NCBI GenBank assembly: GCA_019636445.1
Contig: JAHBXO010000009.1
Coordinates: 91,400 to 155,399 of the forward strand
Source: Gemmataceae bacterium
GTDB taxonomy: Bacteria > Planctomycetota > Planctomycetia > Gemmatales > Gemmataceae
Length of the DNA stretch: 64,000 nt
Reading direction: 5' to 3'
Shown here: positions 16,994-26,031 of the stretch, in pieces
Position numbering within the stretch: the stretch's first letter is position 1
Layout of the letters: each line of letters starts with the position of its first letter
Made by a program: the position numbers and the translations under genes
The notes under the pieces: model-generated
What the model was told of the DNA's origin: nothing
The model's database searches: none
The model's input: only the letters and a program-made list of their open reading frames with translations

Positions 16994-18019
16994 ATGAACA
17001 TCGGTTTGCTTCGCGAATGGTTGTCGCTTCCGGCCGGTGACTGGCCTCCGGATGACCGCACGCTGCTCGGGCTGGCGTCGGGGCCGTTCACGGCCGACGA
17101 GGTCGAAATGCGTGCGCTGGCCCAGATGGAACGCCTGCGACCGCATCAACTCAAGCACGCCGATCTCGTCACGGAGGGGATGAACCGGCTCGCGCAGGCG
17201 CTCATCGCGCTCACGGACGAGGCGAACCGCGCAAACCGGCCGGCAGCGAAGCCCGCGGACGACCTGGACGACCTCGTGCTGGATGCCGACCGATTGCCCG
17301 GCGCTCAACCCATCGCGGCCTCTTCAGCGTCCGTCGTGCTCGAAGCAGAGGTGGTGTCGGCCGGTCCGCGGATGGTGGACCGCATGGCGGCCCGCAAACC
17401 CCGCAAGCCTCGCCCCGCGAAGTCGAAACCGGCCCCAGAGTCGACTCAACCGACGGAACCGCCGGTGCGTGTTCCGGACGCGGAACCGGTACCCCCTGGC
17501 ACCGTCTACCGACCCGACGAGCGGCGAAAAGGCTACGCCGAACTGGTCGCATTACGTCGGCTCTTGAAGAACTGGGAGCGATTGCAGCCGTACTTCGCCG
17601 CCCCCTCGGAACCGCTCGCGACGCCCTCCGCCGTGTTCGGTTTCATCGATTCGGTGCGCGATTGCCGGCGCAGTGTCGCCGTGGATGGCGATCTCGCCTG
17701 GTTCGGCGAACACGGGCAACTCGTGCTGGCACTCGTGCGAAATCCGCTAGCGTTGCCGATCTTCAGGGAGTTATTGCGCGGTCAGCGACAGGAACTGGCA
17801 ACCGATTGGGCACGGACCACGGCGCGGCTTCGGGCGTGCTATCGTGGATTGCGGAGCGAACTGCGGAACACAAAGCCCCGGCGGAAATGGGGAGCCACGC
17901 TCCGGGATGCGGAGCGTTGGATGCGGGCCAACCCCGAATGGCTGATGGGGATGCTGCTGCTGTTCGCGGTTGTGCTCGCGTTCGTTCGCACGATGCAGCG
18001 GAGTACCCCGAACCCTTAG
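16994..18019 (+). CDS. Hypothetical protein with C-terminal membrane anchor
   Basis: A 341-residue protein I do not recognise. Residues 1-80 are helical and acidic (REWLSLPAGDWPPDDRTLLG), a Pro/Lys/Ala-rich linker runs from about 110 to 175, a second helical region (about 180-300) is rich in Arg and Leu, and a single hydrophobic segment near the end (WLMGMLLLFAVVLAFVRTM) should anchor it in the membrane with the bulk in the cytoplasm. The N-terminal layout with a Leu-Gly-Leu turn hints at a J-domain-like or adaptor role, but no HPD motif is present. It is divergent from the ABC exporter. Confidence 0.75.
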   Translation: MNIGLLREWLSLPAGDWPPDDRTLLGLASGPFTADEVEMRALAQMERLRPHQLKHADLVTEGMNRLAQALIALTDEANRANRPAAKPADDLDDLVLDADRLPGAQPIAASSASVVLEAEVVSAGPRMVDRMAARKPRKPRPAKSKPAPESTQPTEPPVRVPDAEPVPPGTVYRPDERRKGYAELVALRRLLKNWERLQPYFAAPSEPLATPSAVFGFIDSVRDCRRSVAVDGDLAWFGEHGQLVLALVRNPLALPIFRELLRGQRQELATDWARTTARLRACYRGLRSELRNTKPRRKWGATLRDAERWMRANPEWLMGMLLLFAVVLAFVRTMQRSTPNP

Positions 18020-18024
18020 CCGGC

Positions 18025-18789
18025 CTATTCCTTAGGCACGGCCGCGACCGTGGGCTTCTTCACTTCCACCGGCCGGTAGATCCACCGCTCGCCGCCCAGC
18101 CCGCCGTTGTTCTCGCGCTTGATATCGTCGATGCCGGGGCTAACGTCGTCGGTCGGTTTCTGAAAATCCAACTGCAGCGTCTTCACCTTGATGAGCTTCG
18201 ATCCGTCCGCCTGCTTCTCGGCCACCAGACCGTCCGAAAGGCCGCTGACATATACGCTGAATTTGTTCGTCGTCTTCGCCCGGAGCGGTACGTCAGTCCA
18301 AACCGCGAGACCGGAAATGTAGCGCGGGAACGAATCGGGTTTCGTCACCGGGATCGGGTTCTGCGTGATCTGGACGGTCGTCTTGAGGTCCATGTTCTGG
18401 TCGGGGTCTTCTTTTTGAGCGATCGCCTTGAAAACCGCGGGTTGCGGTTCATCGAGGTGTGTCGTCAGGAGGTCCTTGGTCACGAGTTCGAACTTGAGCG
18501 AGGTCACCGCCTGCGGATTCTGGGTCGTGTTGTAGATCCGATAGACCATGTACCACGCCGTGACCTTGCCCTTGCCGGGAACATCGACAGTGAGGATGCG
18601 CGGAGGCGCGTAGCGCAGGTGGAGCGTCCAGTTTCCCGGTTTGTCGCCCGGCGCCGGTGCCGGTTCGACGACGCGGAACGGGTCGCCCGCCCTGGGTGCC
18701 TGCGCCGCGGCGGACGGACCGAACGCCGTGGCCAGCACCGTGGCCGCCACCCCCGCGAACGCCCGCCGTGTAATCCGTCGTGCAGACAT
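18025..18789 (-). CDS. Exported hypothetical protein (Tat-like signal)
   Basis: A 254-residue protein from ATG 18789. The N-terminus carries twin arginines followed by a hydrophobic Ala-rich stretch (RITRRAFAGVAATVLATAFG) and an AQA cleavage-type site. The mature part is beta-rich, with NWTLHLRYAPPRILTVDVPG, TAWYMVYRIYNTTQNPQAVT, and long stretches of alternating hydrophobic residues, resembling an Ig-like extracellular domain that comments on parallel strands but no known catalytic motif. It ends a few bases from the converging hypothetical gene at 18019. I know no name for the family. Confidence 0.8.
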   Translation of the reverse strand: MSARRITRRAFAGVAATVLATAFGPSAAAQAPRAGDPFRVVEPAPAPGDKPGNWTLHLRYAPPRILTVDVPGKGKVTAWYMVYRIYNTTQNPQAVTSLKFELVTKDLLTTHLDEPQPAVFKAIAQKEDPDQNMDLKTTVQITQNPIPVTKPDSFPRYISGLAVWTDVPLRAKTTNKFSVYVSGLSDGLVAEKQADGSKLIKVKTLQLDFQKPTDDVSPGIDDIKRENNGGLGGERWIYRPVEVKKPTVAAVPKE

Positions 18790-18955
18790 GCCGTACCCCC
18801 GCCAAGTCCCGATGGGATCGCTATTCCGCAAAGTTAACCGGCAACGCCCGCCCGAGCAAGGGGCCGGAGGCGGATCGGGGCAGATCGTGCCGGCCGCGCG
18901 TCGTACAGTCGCTACGAGCAATTCCGGTTGTAGCGATGCTGCGGGCCGAAGCGGC

Positions 18956-20077
18956 TCAGGGCTGCTTCGCCGGCGCAGCCGCGCGAACCTTGAGTTTCAC
19001 CGACACCGGAAAGTGGTCGCTGTAGCCCCGTTCGGATTCCTTGAGGTCGCGTTCGGGATCACCGAAGCGCCACGGCTCGCGGCGCGTCGCACCGGTGCGG
19101 ATCAACCCCTCGGTGTGCGTACGGATCGAGTCGATGTCGGCGGACCATCCGGCAGTGTCGAGCAGACCGCGCGACACGCAGATATGGTCGTAGATGAACG
19201 GCTTGCCGTTGTAGAGGATCGTACCGAACTTCTCCGCCGCCTTCCCCGCCATCAGGTTCAGGAGCGGCGGGTATTGACCGCCGGCCTTCACCTTCTTGAT
19301 GTCGGCGATCGAGCCGAGGTCGTGCGTCAGCGTGCGGGCGTCGGGCGTGTCGTTGAAGTCTCCGCAGAGCAGGAAATCGACATCCGGGTTCTTGTCCGCG
19401 AGAGACTTGTAGTAGTCGTAGATCGCGGTGGCGTATTTGAAGCGGCCCGATTCGCCGTCGCTGCCGTCGGCCTGTTTCAATTTCGACGTCCAGTGCGATG
19501 CAACGATGCACAGGTCGTGGTTGTTCACGTAAAGGTGCGTCTCGAGGATGCGCAAGGGCGATCGGCCGCCGAGCATGCGCGTTCGTTGTTGCGAGAGCGG
19601 CAATCGGCTGAGCACTCCGGGGGCAATGTGCCGGCCGGCGTCCAGATTCCGCATCGCGAGCGAAAGATACTTCTTCTTCGGATCGTCGATTCTCGCATTC
19701 AGCGCCCCTTGCAATAGTTCGAGGGAACGCACGCTCTCGAGTTCGCAGCACGCCAGGACGTCCGGTCCTTTGCCGTCGTTCAGTTTCAAGATCGCGCTCG
19801 CGAGCCGTTCGAGCTTCAGGTCCCGCAGGGCCTTGTTATCGGCAAACGGGTTGTCGTACGGTTCGTCGATCGTGTTGCGCTTGTCGTTCTTGTCGTCGAA
19901 GAGATTCTCGACGTTCCAGAAACAGAAGAACAGCTCTTGTTCACCCGTCGTCGTACCGGAGATCGGGGCCGGTTCCTTCGCGGGCTTTGCGGGACTATCG
20001 GCGGACGTACCGTTGCAGGCCGCGACGAGAAGGAGGAACGGGGTAACGGCGAGTAATCTGGCGAGCCTGGCGAACAT
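18956..20077 (-). CDS. Endonuclease/exonuclease/phosphatase-family lipoprotein
   Basis: A 373-residue exported enzyme with a lipobox (LLVAAC) near residue 20, so probably membrane-anchored outside the cytoplasm. ATG 20077 has AAAGGA upstream. EEP-fold motifs are present in order: FCFWNVENLFDD, DVLACCELESVRSL (metal-binding Glu), a HW at IVASHWTSKL, LLCGDFNDTPDART, and the C-terminal GYSDHFPVSVKL (Asp-His pair). The family hydrolyses phosphodiesters in nucleic acids, inositol phosphates or lipids; the extracytoplasmic site points to scavenging. It appears monocistronic, divergent from the gene at 20215. Confidence 0.88.
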   Translation of the reverse strand: MFARLARLLAVTPFLLLVAACNGTSADSPAKPAKEPAPISGTTTGEQELFFCFWNVENLFDDKNDKRNTIDEPYDNPFADNKALRDLKLERLASAILKLNDGKGPDVLACCELESVRSLELLQGALNARIDDPKKKYLSLAMRNLDAGRHIAPGVLSRLPLSQQRTRMLGGRSPLRILETHLYVNNHDLCIVASHWTSKLKQADGSDGESGRFKYATAIYDYYKSLADKNPDVDFLLCGDFNDTPDARTLTHDLGSIADIKKVKAGGQYPPLLNLMAGKAAEKFGTILYNGKPFIYDHICVSRGLLDTAGWSADIDSIRTHTEGLIRTGATRREPWRFGDPERDLKESERGYSDHFPVSVKLKVRAAAPAKQP

Positions 20078-20214
20078 GGTGAAGTCCTTTCCGAATCGCA
20101 CGATGCATACACTGTACGGAGTCTCGTGAAATCCCGTGCAAACCGACTGGACATTTTTCCCGATTCGGGTTATCGCCCCGCAATCGGGAAACCTGCCGAA
20201 CGGGGGAAAAGGCC

Positions 20215-20805
20215 ATGCGACGGATGCAGTTCTTAGCCGGGATCGCGTGCGGAGTCGCCGCTACGCTGGGCGCATGGGCCTTGTTCGGCGGGCCTCGCGA
20301 AGTCCGCGCCGCCGCCAGCGACCGTTACCAGGACTATGTCATGGTCACGGGCGCAGTCTCCATTAATCCGCGAATTCAGACCGACGGCGTCTGGCTGCTC
20401 GACTACAAGTCCGGCCGCCTGCTCGGCACCGTTATCGACAAGCAGGTCGGCAAGATCGTCGGCTTTGCAGAAGTGGACCTGGCAACGGAGTTCAGCGTCG
20501 AACCCCGTCAAGACGTCCACTTCATGATGACCACCGGTTACATCACGCAGGGTCAATCGGCACTGTACATCGCCGAAACGACAACGGGTAAATTTGGCGT
20601 GTACACGATGGGACCGGGCACGAACGGCGCGGGGTTGGTAATTCGTCGACACGACATGACCAACTTCCGGCAGGCGCCGCCCGCGCCGGAGGTCCAGCCG
20701 GCCGCCGCAGGCTTGCCCGCCGGCGTGCCGATCGAACAGCCGAAACTCCCGCCGCCGGTCCCCGGCGCTCAACCGGTACCGGTGCCGATGCCCGTCATGA
20801 AGTGA
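20215..20805 (+). CDS. Exported hypothetical protein with proline-rich tail
   Basis: A 196-residue protein. Residues 1-33 form a signal or membrane anchor (LAGIACGVAATLGAWALFGG, then EVRAA). The central region is beta-strand-like and contains DGVWLLDYKSGRLLGTVID, a pattern also seen in beta-propeller blades, and HFMMTTGYITQGQSALYIAET. From about residue 150 the tail is rich in Pro, Ala and Val. The family is not one I can name. GGGGGAAAAGG precedes the ATG. The last 11 bases overlap the end of the converging lysC. Confidence 0.78.
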   Translation: MRRMQFLAGIACGVAATLGAWALFGGPREVRAAASDRYQDYVMVTGAVSINPRIQTDGVWLLDYKSGRLLGTVIDKQVGKIVGFAEVDLATEFSVEPRQDVHFMMTTGYITQGQSALYIAETTTGKFGVYTMGPGTNGAGLVIRRHDMTNFRQAPPAPEVQPAAAGLPAGVPIEQPKLPPPVPGAQPVPVPMPVMK

Positions 20806-22705
20806 GTTCGAAGGCGGTCTTCAGACATGCGAGCGCTTCGGCGCCGCGTGCCCGATCGATCACGACGCCGAGACAGACCTCGCTGGTGTTGATCATCGCG
20901 ATGTTGATGCCCCGAGCCGCCAGCGCCCCGAACATCGTCTTGGCTACGCCCGTGTGGGTCCGCATGCCCACGCCGAGCACGTAAAGCACGGCGATCTGGT
21001 CGTCGCCCACCGCCAGGCACGCGGGGTCGATCGATTTGACCACGGCGTTCGCAAGTTTCAATGCCGGAGCGAGATCGCTACGCGGAACCGTGAACGAGAG
21101 TTCCGCGCGGTTCGGGCCCGTCATGTTCTGCACGATCATATCCACGAGGATGCCGGCCTCGGCGATGGCAGTAAACACCGTTGCACAGTTCCCCGGCAGA
21201 TCGGGGAGGTTTGTGATCGTGATTCGGCTTTGGTCGTTATTCAGATGCACGCCACTGACGAGGATGTCCTCCATCCCGTCGAGCCGGGCGACGGCCGAAG
21301 CGCGATCGACCGCCGTCGGCGGCACGAGCGGCACCGGACGGCGGAGGAAATCGCCGACGGCCTTCCCGGCCCCCTTGCGAGGCTGTGATAGCCCGAACGC
21401 CGAGTGCACGGCCCGAAGAGCCTGCCGGCCGCGGACCGCTTTCCGCGCCTCCAGGTGCGCCTTCTTGATCGGCTCGCCACCGGGATCCTTCATCGCGTCT
21501 TCGCCTAACTCCTCCTCTTCAATCAGCACGCTGATCTTGATGTCGCCGGTGGTGATCATTTTCAGATTCACCTTCTCCGACGCCAGCGAGCGGAACATCT
21601 GCTCGGCGACGCCACTGACGGTCCGCATCCCGGCACCGACGACAGAGACCTTGCTGACTTTGCCCATCTCGCGGAGCATCGCGCCGAGTTCCGTGACGAT
21701 CGGCTGGAGGGTCTTGATCGTCTTTTCGCGATCGGTGTTCATGACCGTGAAGCCGATGGTCGCCTTGCCGCCGGAGCCGACGGACTGCGCGATCATGTCC
21801 ACGGCGATATTGGCCGAGGCGAGCGCGGAGAAGATTTGATGGCTGACACCGGGCCGGTCCGGCACGCCTTCGAGCGAGAGCCGGGCTTCGTCGTAGGCGA
21901 GGGCCACGCCACAGACGGGAATCTCCGTCATCCAATCGGCTTCCGGCACGATCCAGGTGCCGACCGCGTCCGACTGGGCGTTCCGCACCATCAGCGGCAC
22001 GTCGTATTTCTTGGCGAACTCGATGCTGCGCGAATGCATGACGCCGGCGCCCATGCTCGCCATCTCCAGCATCTCGTCGTAGCTGATCGCATCCATCTTG
22101 CGGGCATCAGGTACGATGCGTGGATCGGTGGTGTAGACCCCGTCCACATCCGTGAAGATCTCGCATTGCACGTCGTACCCGGCTTGCTTCATGGCGGCGG
22201 CGACGGCGACGGCCGTGGTGTCCGACCCGCCGCGCCCGAGCGTCGTGATGTCGTCCAACTCATCGGTCCCCTGGAAGCCGGCGAGAACGACGATGTGCCC
22301 GGATTCGAGGGCTTGCGAAAGGCGCGAGGTGTCGATCTTCTTGATGCGTGCCTTGCGGTGGGTACTGTCCGTCACGATGCCGATCTGCGGGCCGGTGAGG
22401 CTGATCGCCTTCTCGCCGAGTTCCTGAATGGCCATCGCGGTCAGAGCAATGCTGATCTGCTCGCCGGTGGCGAGGAGCATGTCCATCTCGCGAGCCGATG
22501 GCGTTGTGGAGATTTCGTGCGCCTTGGCGATGAGGTCATCCGTGGTGCTGCCCTGTGCGGAAACGACGACCATGACTTGGTGACCGTCGTGCTTGGCGCG
22601 GATCGCCTTGCGAGCCGCCTCCATCACGCGGGCCGCGTTCTTGACACTGGAACCGCCGAACTTCTGCACCACGAGCGCCACGGTCCTATCCTCTAAGGGA
22701 ATCAT
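20795..22705 (-). CDS. lysC: Aspartate kinase with doubled ACT region
   Basis: Phosphorylates aspartate, the first step toward lysine, threonine, methionine and diaminopimelate. The catalytic domain (about 1-255) shows VVQKFGGSSVKN, ITTLGRGGSDTTAVAVAAAM and the substrate region EIFTDVDGVYTTDPRI. At 636 residues it is about 220 longer than the usual enzyme: a first ACT pair (about 280-415, EGVPDRPGVSHQIFSALASA and KVSVVGAGMRTVSGVAEQMF), a linker of about 65 residues, and a second ACT pair (TNLPDLPGNCATVFTAIAEA, YVLGVGMRTHTGVAKTMFGA). Four ACT domains suggest more complex allosteric control by Lys/Thr. Confidence 0.94.
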   Translation of the reverse strand: MIPLEDRTVALVVQKFGGSSVKNAARVMEAARKAIRAKHDGHQVMVVVSAQGSTTDDLIAKAHEISTTPSAREMDMLLATGEQISIALTAMAIQELGEKAISLTGPQIGIVTDSTHRKARIKKIDTSRLSQALESGHIVVLAGFQGTDELDDITTLGRGGSDTTAVAVAAAMKQAGYDVQCEIFTDVDGVYTTDPRIVPDARKMDAISYDEMLEMASMGAGVMHSRSIEFAKKYDVPLMVRNAQSDAVGTWIVPEADWMTEIPVCGVALAYDEARLSLEGVPDRPGVSHQIFSALASANIAVDMIAQSVGSGGKATIGFTVMNTDREKTIKTLQPIVTELGAMLREMGKVSKVSVVGAGMRTVSGVAEQMFRSLASEKVNLKMITTGDIKISVLIEEEELGEDAMKDPGGEPIKKAHLEARKAVRGRQALRAVHSAFGLSQPRKGAGKAVGDFLRRPVPLVPPTAVDRASAVARLDGMEDILVSGVHLNNDQSRITITNLPDLPGNCATVFTAIAEAGILVDMIVQNMTGPNRAELSFTVPRSDLAPALKLANAVVKSIDPACLAVGDDQIAVLYVLGVGMRTHTGVAKTMFGALAARGINIAMINTSEVCLGVVIDRARGAEALACLKTAFELTS

Positions 22706-22723
22706 TGTTGTATCACCATGCGC

Positions 22724-23878
22724 TCACGAACCAATGCGCCGCGCAACGATCGCGACAGGTTCACCCGCTGTGCGTGTCAGCAGCAGTTCGCGGTGTTCGG
22801 GGCCGCGCAGCTTCCATTGCTTCGTCAGTTCATCCACATTGGCGGAGGAGCCTCGTTTCACAGGCGTGATGCGCCCGACATTCCGCTCGCGTAGCCAGGT
22901 ACCGACGCGCTTGGGGTGGAACGGCAGAACTTCCTCGACTTCATACGCCGTGACGAACGGCGACCGGTGGAGTTCGTCCGCGGTCAGGAACGCGATCGAT
23001 TCGTCGATTGGGCGGGCTCCGATACCGATGGCGAAGTTGGAGAGTAAGCCCGAGCGCGTCAGCGACGGGTCGGGATCATAGATGTACCCTCTCACGGCTC
23101 CGGTTGGCGGCATGGCATCGGGATCTTCAGCAGCGATCGTTTCCCCGGAGGGCAGGGCGGTGGCGCGCAGCTTCGCGGTTTGCAGGCCGTTCAGCCAAAG
23201 GACGCATTCCTTCAACTCGCCGTCGAGCGAAAGGAACTCGGCTTCGCCATCGAACGCCGCCAGTTCGTCCAGCGGGACCGCCGGGGCGAGCTTGAACGCG
23301 GCCGGAAGACCGGGAAAACGATCCAACACCGCACGTGGAGCCGGGTGATAGTCTTCGATCGACAGGAACCGTTTGCCGTCCGCCCGCCGCGATGGATCGC
23401 AGAAGTACGCATCGATTCGGGGAACATCATCCGACAGCACGTCGGCGACGCTCACACTCGCCTTCGGCACGTTGATCGCGGCCATGCGCGCCTTGAGTGG
23501 ATCGCGATCCACGGCCACGACGTGCGGCACGACCTCGACGAAAGCGCTCGCGTCACCGCCGATGCCACAACACAGATCGCCGACTGTCTGGAACGATCGA
23601 AACCGATTCGCCCGATGATTCGCGACGGTGCGCGAGGACGACTGTTCGAGCGCCTCGCGCGTGAAGTACATCCGGTCCGCATCGGGGAACTTCGTACGGG
23701 CCTTCGCCCGCAGGATCGCCTGCTCGACGGCGGCCTTGGCCAGTTCGTTCGATCCCAGTTTGCGCACGCGCTCGAAAACCGGCAGGAACGTCTTGTCGGT
23801 GGGCCGCAGTTCGACGGCAAGAGCCAGCATACGCTGGCCGTGTGGCGAGAGCAGTTGTTCGAAGAGTTCGAGATTCAT
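22724..23878 (-). CDS. SAM-dependent methyltransferase with THUMP-like C-terminal domain
   Basis: A 384-residue protein. The central part holds a methyltransferase-like core: TVGDLCCGIGGDASAFVEV (motif I), VVAVDRDPLKARMAAINV and the catalytic-type motif DAYFCDPSRRADGKRFL. The C-terminal part (HPKRVGTWLRERNVGRITPV) matches the layout of the THUMP-like domain found after such methyltransferases. An RNA substrate is suggested by that domain but not established. ATG 23878 overlaps the nagA stop by four bases, so the two are translationally coupled despite unrelated roles. Confidence 0.85.
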   Translation of the reverse strand: MNLELFEQLLSPHGQRMLALAVELRPTDKTFLPVFERVRKLGSNELAKAAVEQAILRAKARTKFPDADRMYFTREALEQSSSRTVANHRANRFRSFQTVGDLCCGIGGDASAFVEVVPHVVAVDRDPLKARMAAINVPKASVSVADVLSDDVPRIDAYFCDPSRRADGKRFLSIEDYHPAPRAVLDRFPGLPAAFKLAPAVPLDELAAFDGEAEFLSLDGELKECVLWLNGLQTAKLRATALPSGETIAAEDPDAMPPTGAVRGYIYDPDPSLTRSGLLSNFAIGIGARPIDESIAFLTADELHRSPFVTAYEVEEVLPFHPKRVGTWLRERNVGRITPVKRGSSANVDELTKQWKLRGPEHRELLLTRTAGEPVAIVARRIGS

Positions 23879-25062
23879 GGCAATTCGAGGGGCGAGCCGT
23901 CGATCCAGATTTCCAGGATGTTGAGATTGGCGTCAGTCACGAGCATGTCCGCGCGTTTGCGGGGCTCGAGGCTGCCGATCTCGCGGTCGAGGCCGAGGAT
24001 CCGCGCCGGGGTCAAGCTCGCGCTTCGCACCACTTCGTGCAGCGGCGCGCCGGTCGCCTTGAGCATCGTGCGGACGCAATGGTCGAGGCCCATGACGCCG
24101 GAGGCGAGGGCCGAGCCGTCGAGCGTGACGCCGACGCCATCGCGCTTGCGAATGCGCTCGCCGCGGCCTTCGGGGCCGAACCAGTATTCGCCATCGGGCA
24201 GGTCCACCGCGCGCATCGAATCGGTCACGAGCGCGAGGCGGTCCGGCCCCTTGAATTTCCAGGCAATTCGCAGCAACGCGTTGTTCAGGTGCTTCCCGTC
24301 GGCAATCACTTCCGTCGATAGTTCGTTGTGGTAGAGCGTCGCTTCCATCACGCCGGCCCGCATCGGATAGGTTTGCTTCTGGCGGAGCCGGGCACGGTCC
24401 GACATGGCGCAAAAGAGATGATCGACGTGCCGGGCGCCCCAATCGATCGCGGCTTCGACCTGCTCCATCGTCGCGAAACTGTGGCCGATGTTTACGTGGA
24501 TGCCCCGCTCGCAGCAGGCTCGCGTCAACGCCTCGGCATTCGGCAGTTCGGGCGCGATCGTCACCGTCAGTGGGAATGAATCATCAAAGCCGTCGAATGC
24601 GTCAACATGGATTGCGTCGGGGCTTTGGAATCCCGTCGTCGGGTGGCAGCCGCGCGCCTCCGGCGAGAAGTACGGTCCGTAGTGGTGGGCACCGACGATC
24701 CGCGCGCTGCCGGTTGATTCTTTGCGAAAGACCCGACAGAGTCCCAGAAACCGTGCCGTGTCGACTTCGTTCGCGACCGTGCTCGTTGGCGTCAACGAAG
24801 TGGTGCCGTGCTTCGCATGGGTCCGGCAGACCATGCGGAACGCTTCCGGTGTCAGGTCCATGAAATCGGCCCCGCCGCCGCCATGGACATGCAAATCCAC
24901 GAATCCCGGCAGCAAGAACCGTCCTTCCAGATCGCGGACCTCGTCCGGCCTCGCTTCGAGTCGTTCGGCGATCCGCTCGCCATGAATTTGAAACCGTTCG
25001 ACGGACTCCAACCTGTCCGGGAAAACCACCGTCGCATTGCGGAATTCCACGATCCGATCCAT
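23875..25062 (-). CDS. nagA: N-acetylglucosamine-6-phosphate deacetylase
   Basis: Amidohydrolase-superfamily enzyme of 395 residues that deacetylates GlcNAc-6-phosphate in amino-sugar and cell-wall recycling. It shows the metal-binding HVHGGGGADFMD, the THAKHGTTSLTPT segment, GAHHYGPYFSPEARG (family: GxHxEGPF-like), NIGHSFATMEQVEAAIDWGA, the TNHLFNAM-equivalent HVDHLFCAMS, and DGKHLN. The canonical second histidine-acid patch GPY replaces the more common EGPF, so the metal site is slightly divergent. No other amino-sugar gene is adjacent. Confidence 0.88.
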   Translation of the reverse strand: MDRIVEFRNATVVFPDRLESVERFQIHGERIAERLEARPDEVRDLEGRFLLPGFVDLHVHGGGGADFMDLTPEAFRMVCRTHAKHGTTSLTPTSTVANEVDTARFLGLCRVFRKESTGSARIVGAHHYGPYFSPEARGCHPTTGFQSPDAIHVDAFDGFDDSFPLTVTIAPELPNAEALTRACCERGIHVNIGHSFATMEQVEAAIDWGARHVDHLFCAMSDRARLRQKQTYPMRAGVMEATLYHNELSTEVIADGKHLNNALLRIAWKFKGPDRLALVTDSMRAVDLPDGEYWFGPEGRGERIRKRDGVGVTLDGSALASGVMGLDHCVRTMLKATGAPLHEVVRSASLTPARILGLDREIGSLEPRKRADMLVTDANLNILEIWIDGSPLELP

Positions 25063-25188
25063 CGCGATTCACCCGTCAAAACTGGAACGAACCCTACGAC
25101 TCGCCGGCTTTCACGCCGTCGCACTCCGGTTACGGTAGTGTCCGGCGGCCGATTCCGCTAAAAAAAGGACAATCGGAGGATCGAATCG

Positions 25189-26031
25189 ATGGCAAGACGG
25201 GACTTGAAGGGACTGCGACTGCTCGTGACGGGGGCCTCGCAGGGGATCGGCCGGGCGATCGCGGTGGAAGCGGCGAAGCGCGGATGCCGCGTGCTGGCAT
25301 CGGCTCGATCCGGAGATTTACTGAACGAACTCGCGGGGGAGGTCCGTGCGGCCGGCGGCACGATCGAGACGATCACGTCCGACATTACGAAGCCGGCCGA
25401 CCGCCAGGCGATGGTGGACGCGGCGAACCGACACTTCGGCGGACTCGACGTTCTGGTCAACAACGCCGGCATCGGCGCGACCGGGCACTTCATGGATTCC
25501 GAGCCGCAGGTCCTGCGCGATATTTTCGAGACCAACTACTTCGCCGTCTGCGAACTGACGCGGCTGTTCCTTCCGGTCTTGAAACAAGGGACGACGCCGC
25601 AGATCGTGAACATCTCGTCGGTCGTTGCTCGGCGCGCCTATCCGGCCCGCTCGCTCTATTCGAGCAGCAAGTTCGCCCTCGCCGGGTGGAGCGAGGCGAT
25701 CCGCGCCGAGCTGGCAAAGGACGGCATCGATGTGCTCGTCGTGAACCCGGGCCTGACGCAGACAAACTTCTCGAAGAATATGCTGGAGTCGAAGGCAAAG
25801 GTGTCGCTCGACCACAAGCGCGGCATGACTTCCGAGGAAGTCGCTGTCGCCACCCTCGATGCGATGCGAAAGGGCAAGAGCGAGATCACGCTCACGTTGC
25901 GGGGCAAGCTGCTGGTCTTCGTGACGCGGTTCTTCCCGTGGATCTTCGACATCTTCGCGAAGAAAAAAGTCCGCAAACTGTTCGCGGAGGAGATTGCGGC
26001 TCGGAAAGCCGCTACTTCTCGATCCGGATGA
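25189..26031 (+). CDS. Short-chain dehydrogenase/reductase
   Basis: A 280-residue NAD(P)-dependent oxidoreductase of the classical SDR type: cofactor-binding LLVTGASQGIGRAIA, NNAGIG, the catalytic Ser in VNISSVVARR, and YSSSKFALAGWSEA containing the Tyr-x-x-x-Lys pair. The C-terminal extension RGKLLVFVTRFFPWIFDIFA is hydrophobic and followed by a Lys/Arg-rich tail, as in membrane-associated SDR enzymes acting on lipids or retinoids; the substrate is not determinable. GGAGG lies about 11 bases before the ATG. The last 20 bases overlap the converging adaptor gene. Confidence 0.9.
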   Translation: MARRDLKGLRLLVTGASQGIGRAIAVEAAKRGCRVLASARSGDLLNELAGEVRAAGGTIETITSDITKPADRQAMVDAANRHFGGLDVLVNNAGIGATGHFMDSEPQVLRDIFETNYFAVCELTRLFLPVLKQGTTPQIVNISSVVARRAYPARSLYSSSKFALAGWSEAIRAELAKDGIDVLVVNPGLTQTNFSKNMLESKAKVSLDHKRGMTSEEVAVATLDAMRKGKSEITLTLRGKLLVFVTRFFPWIFDIFAKKKVRKLFAEEIAARKAATSRSG

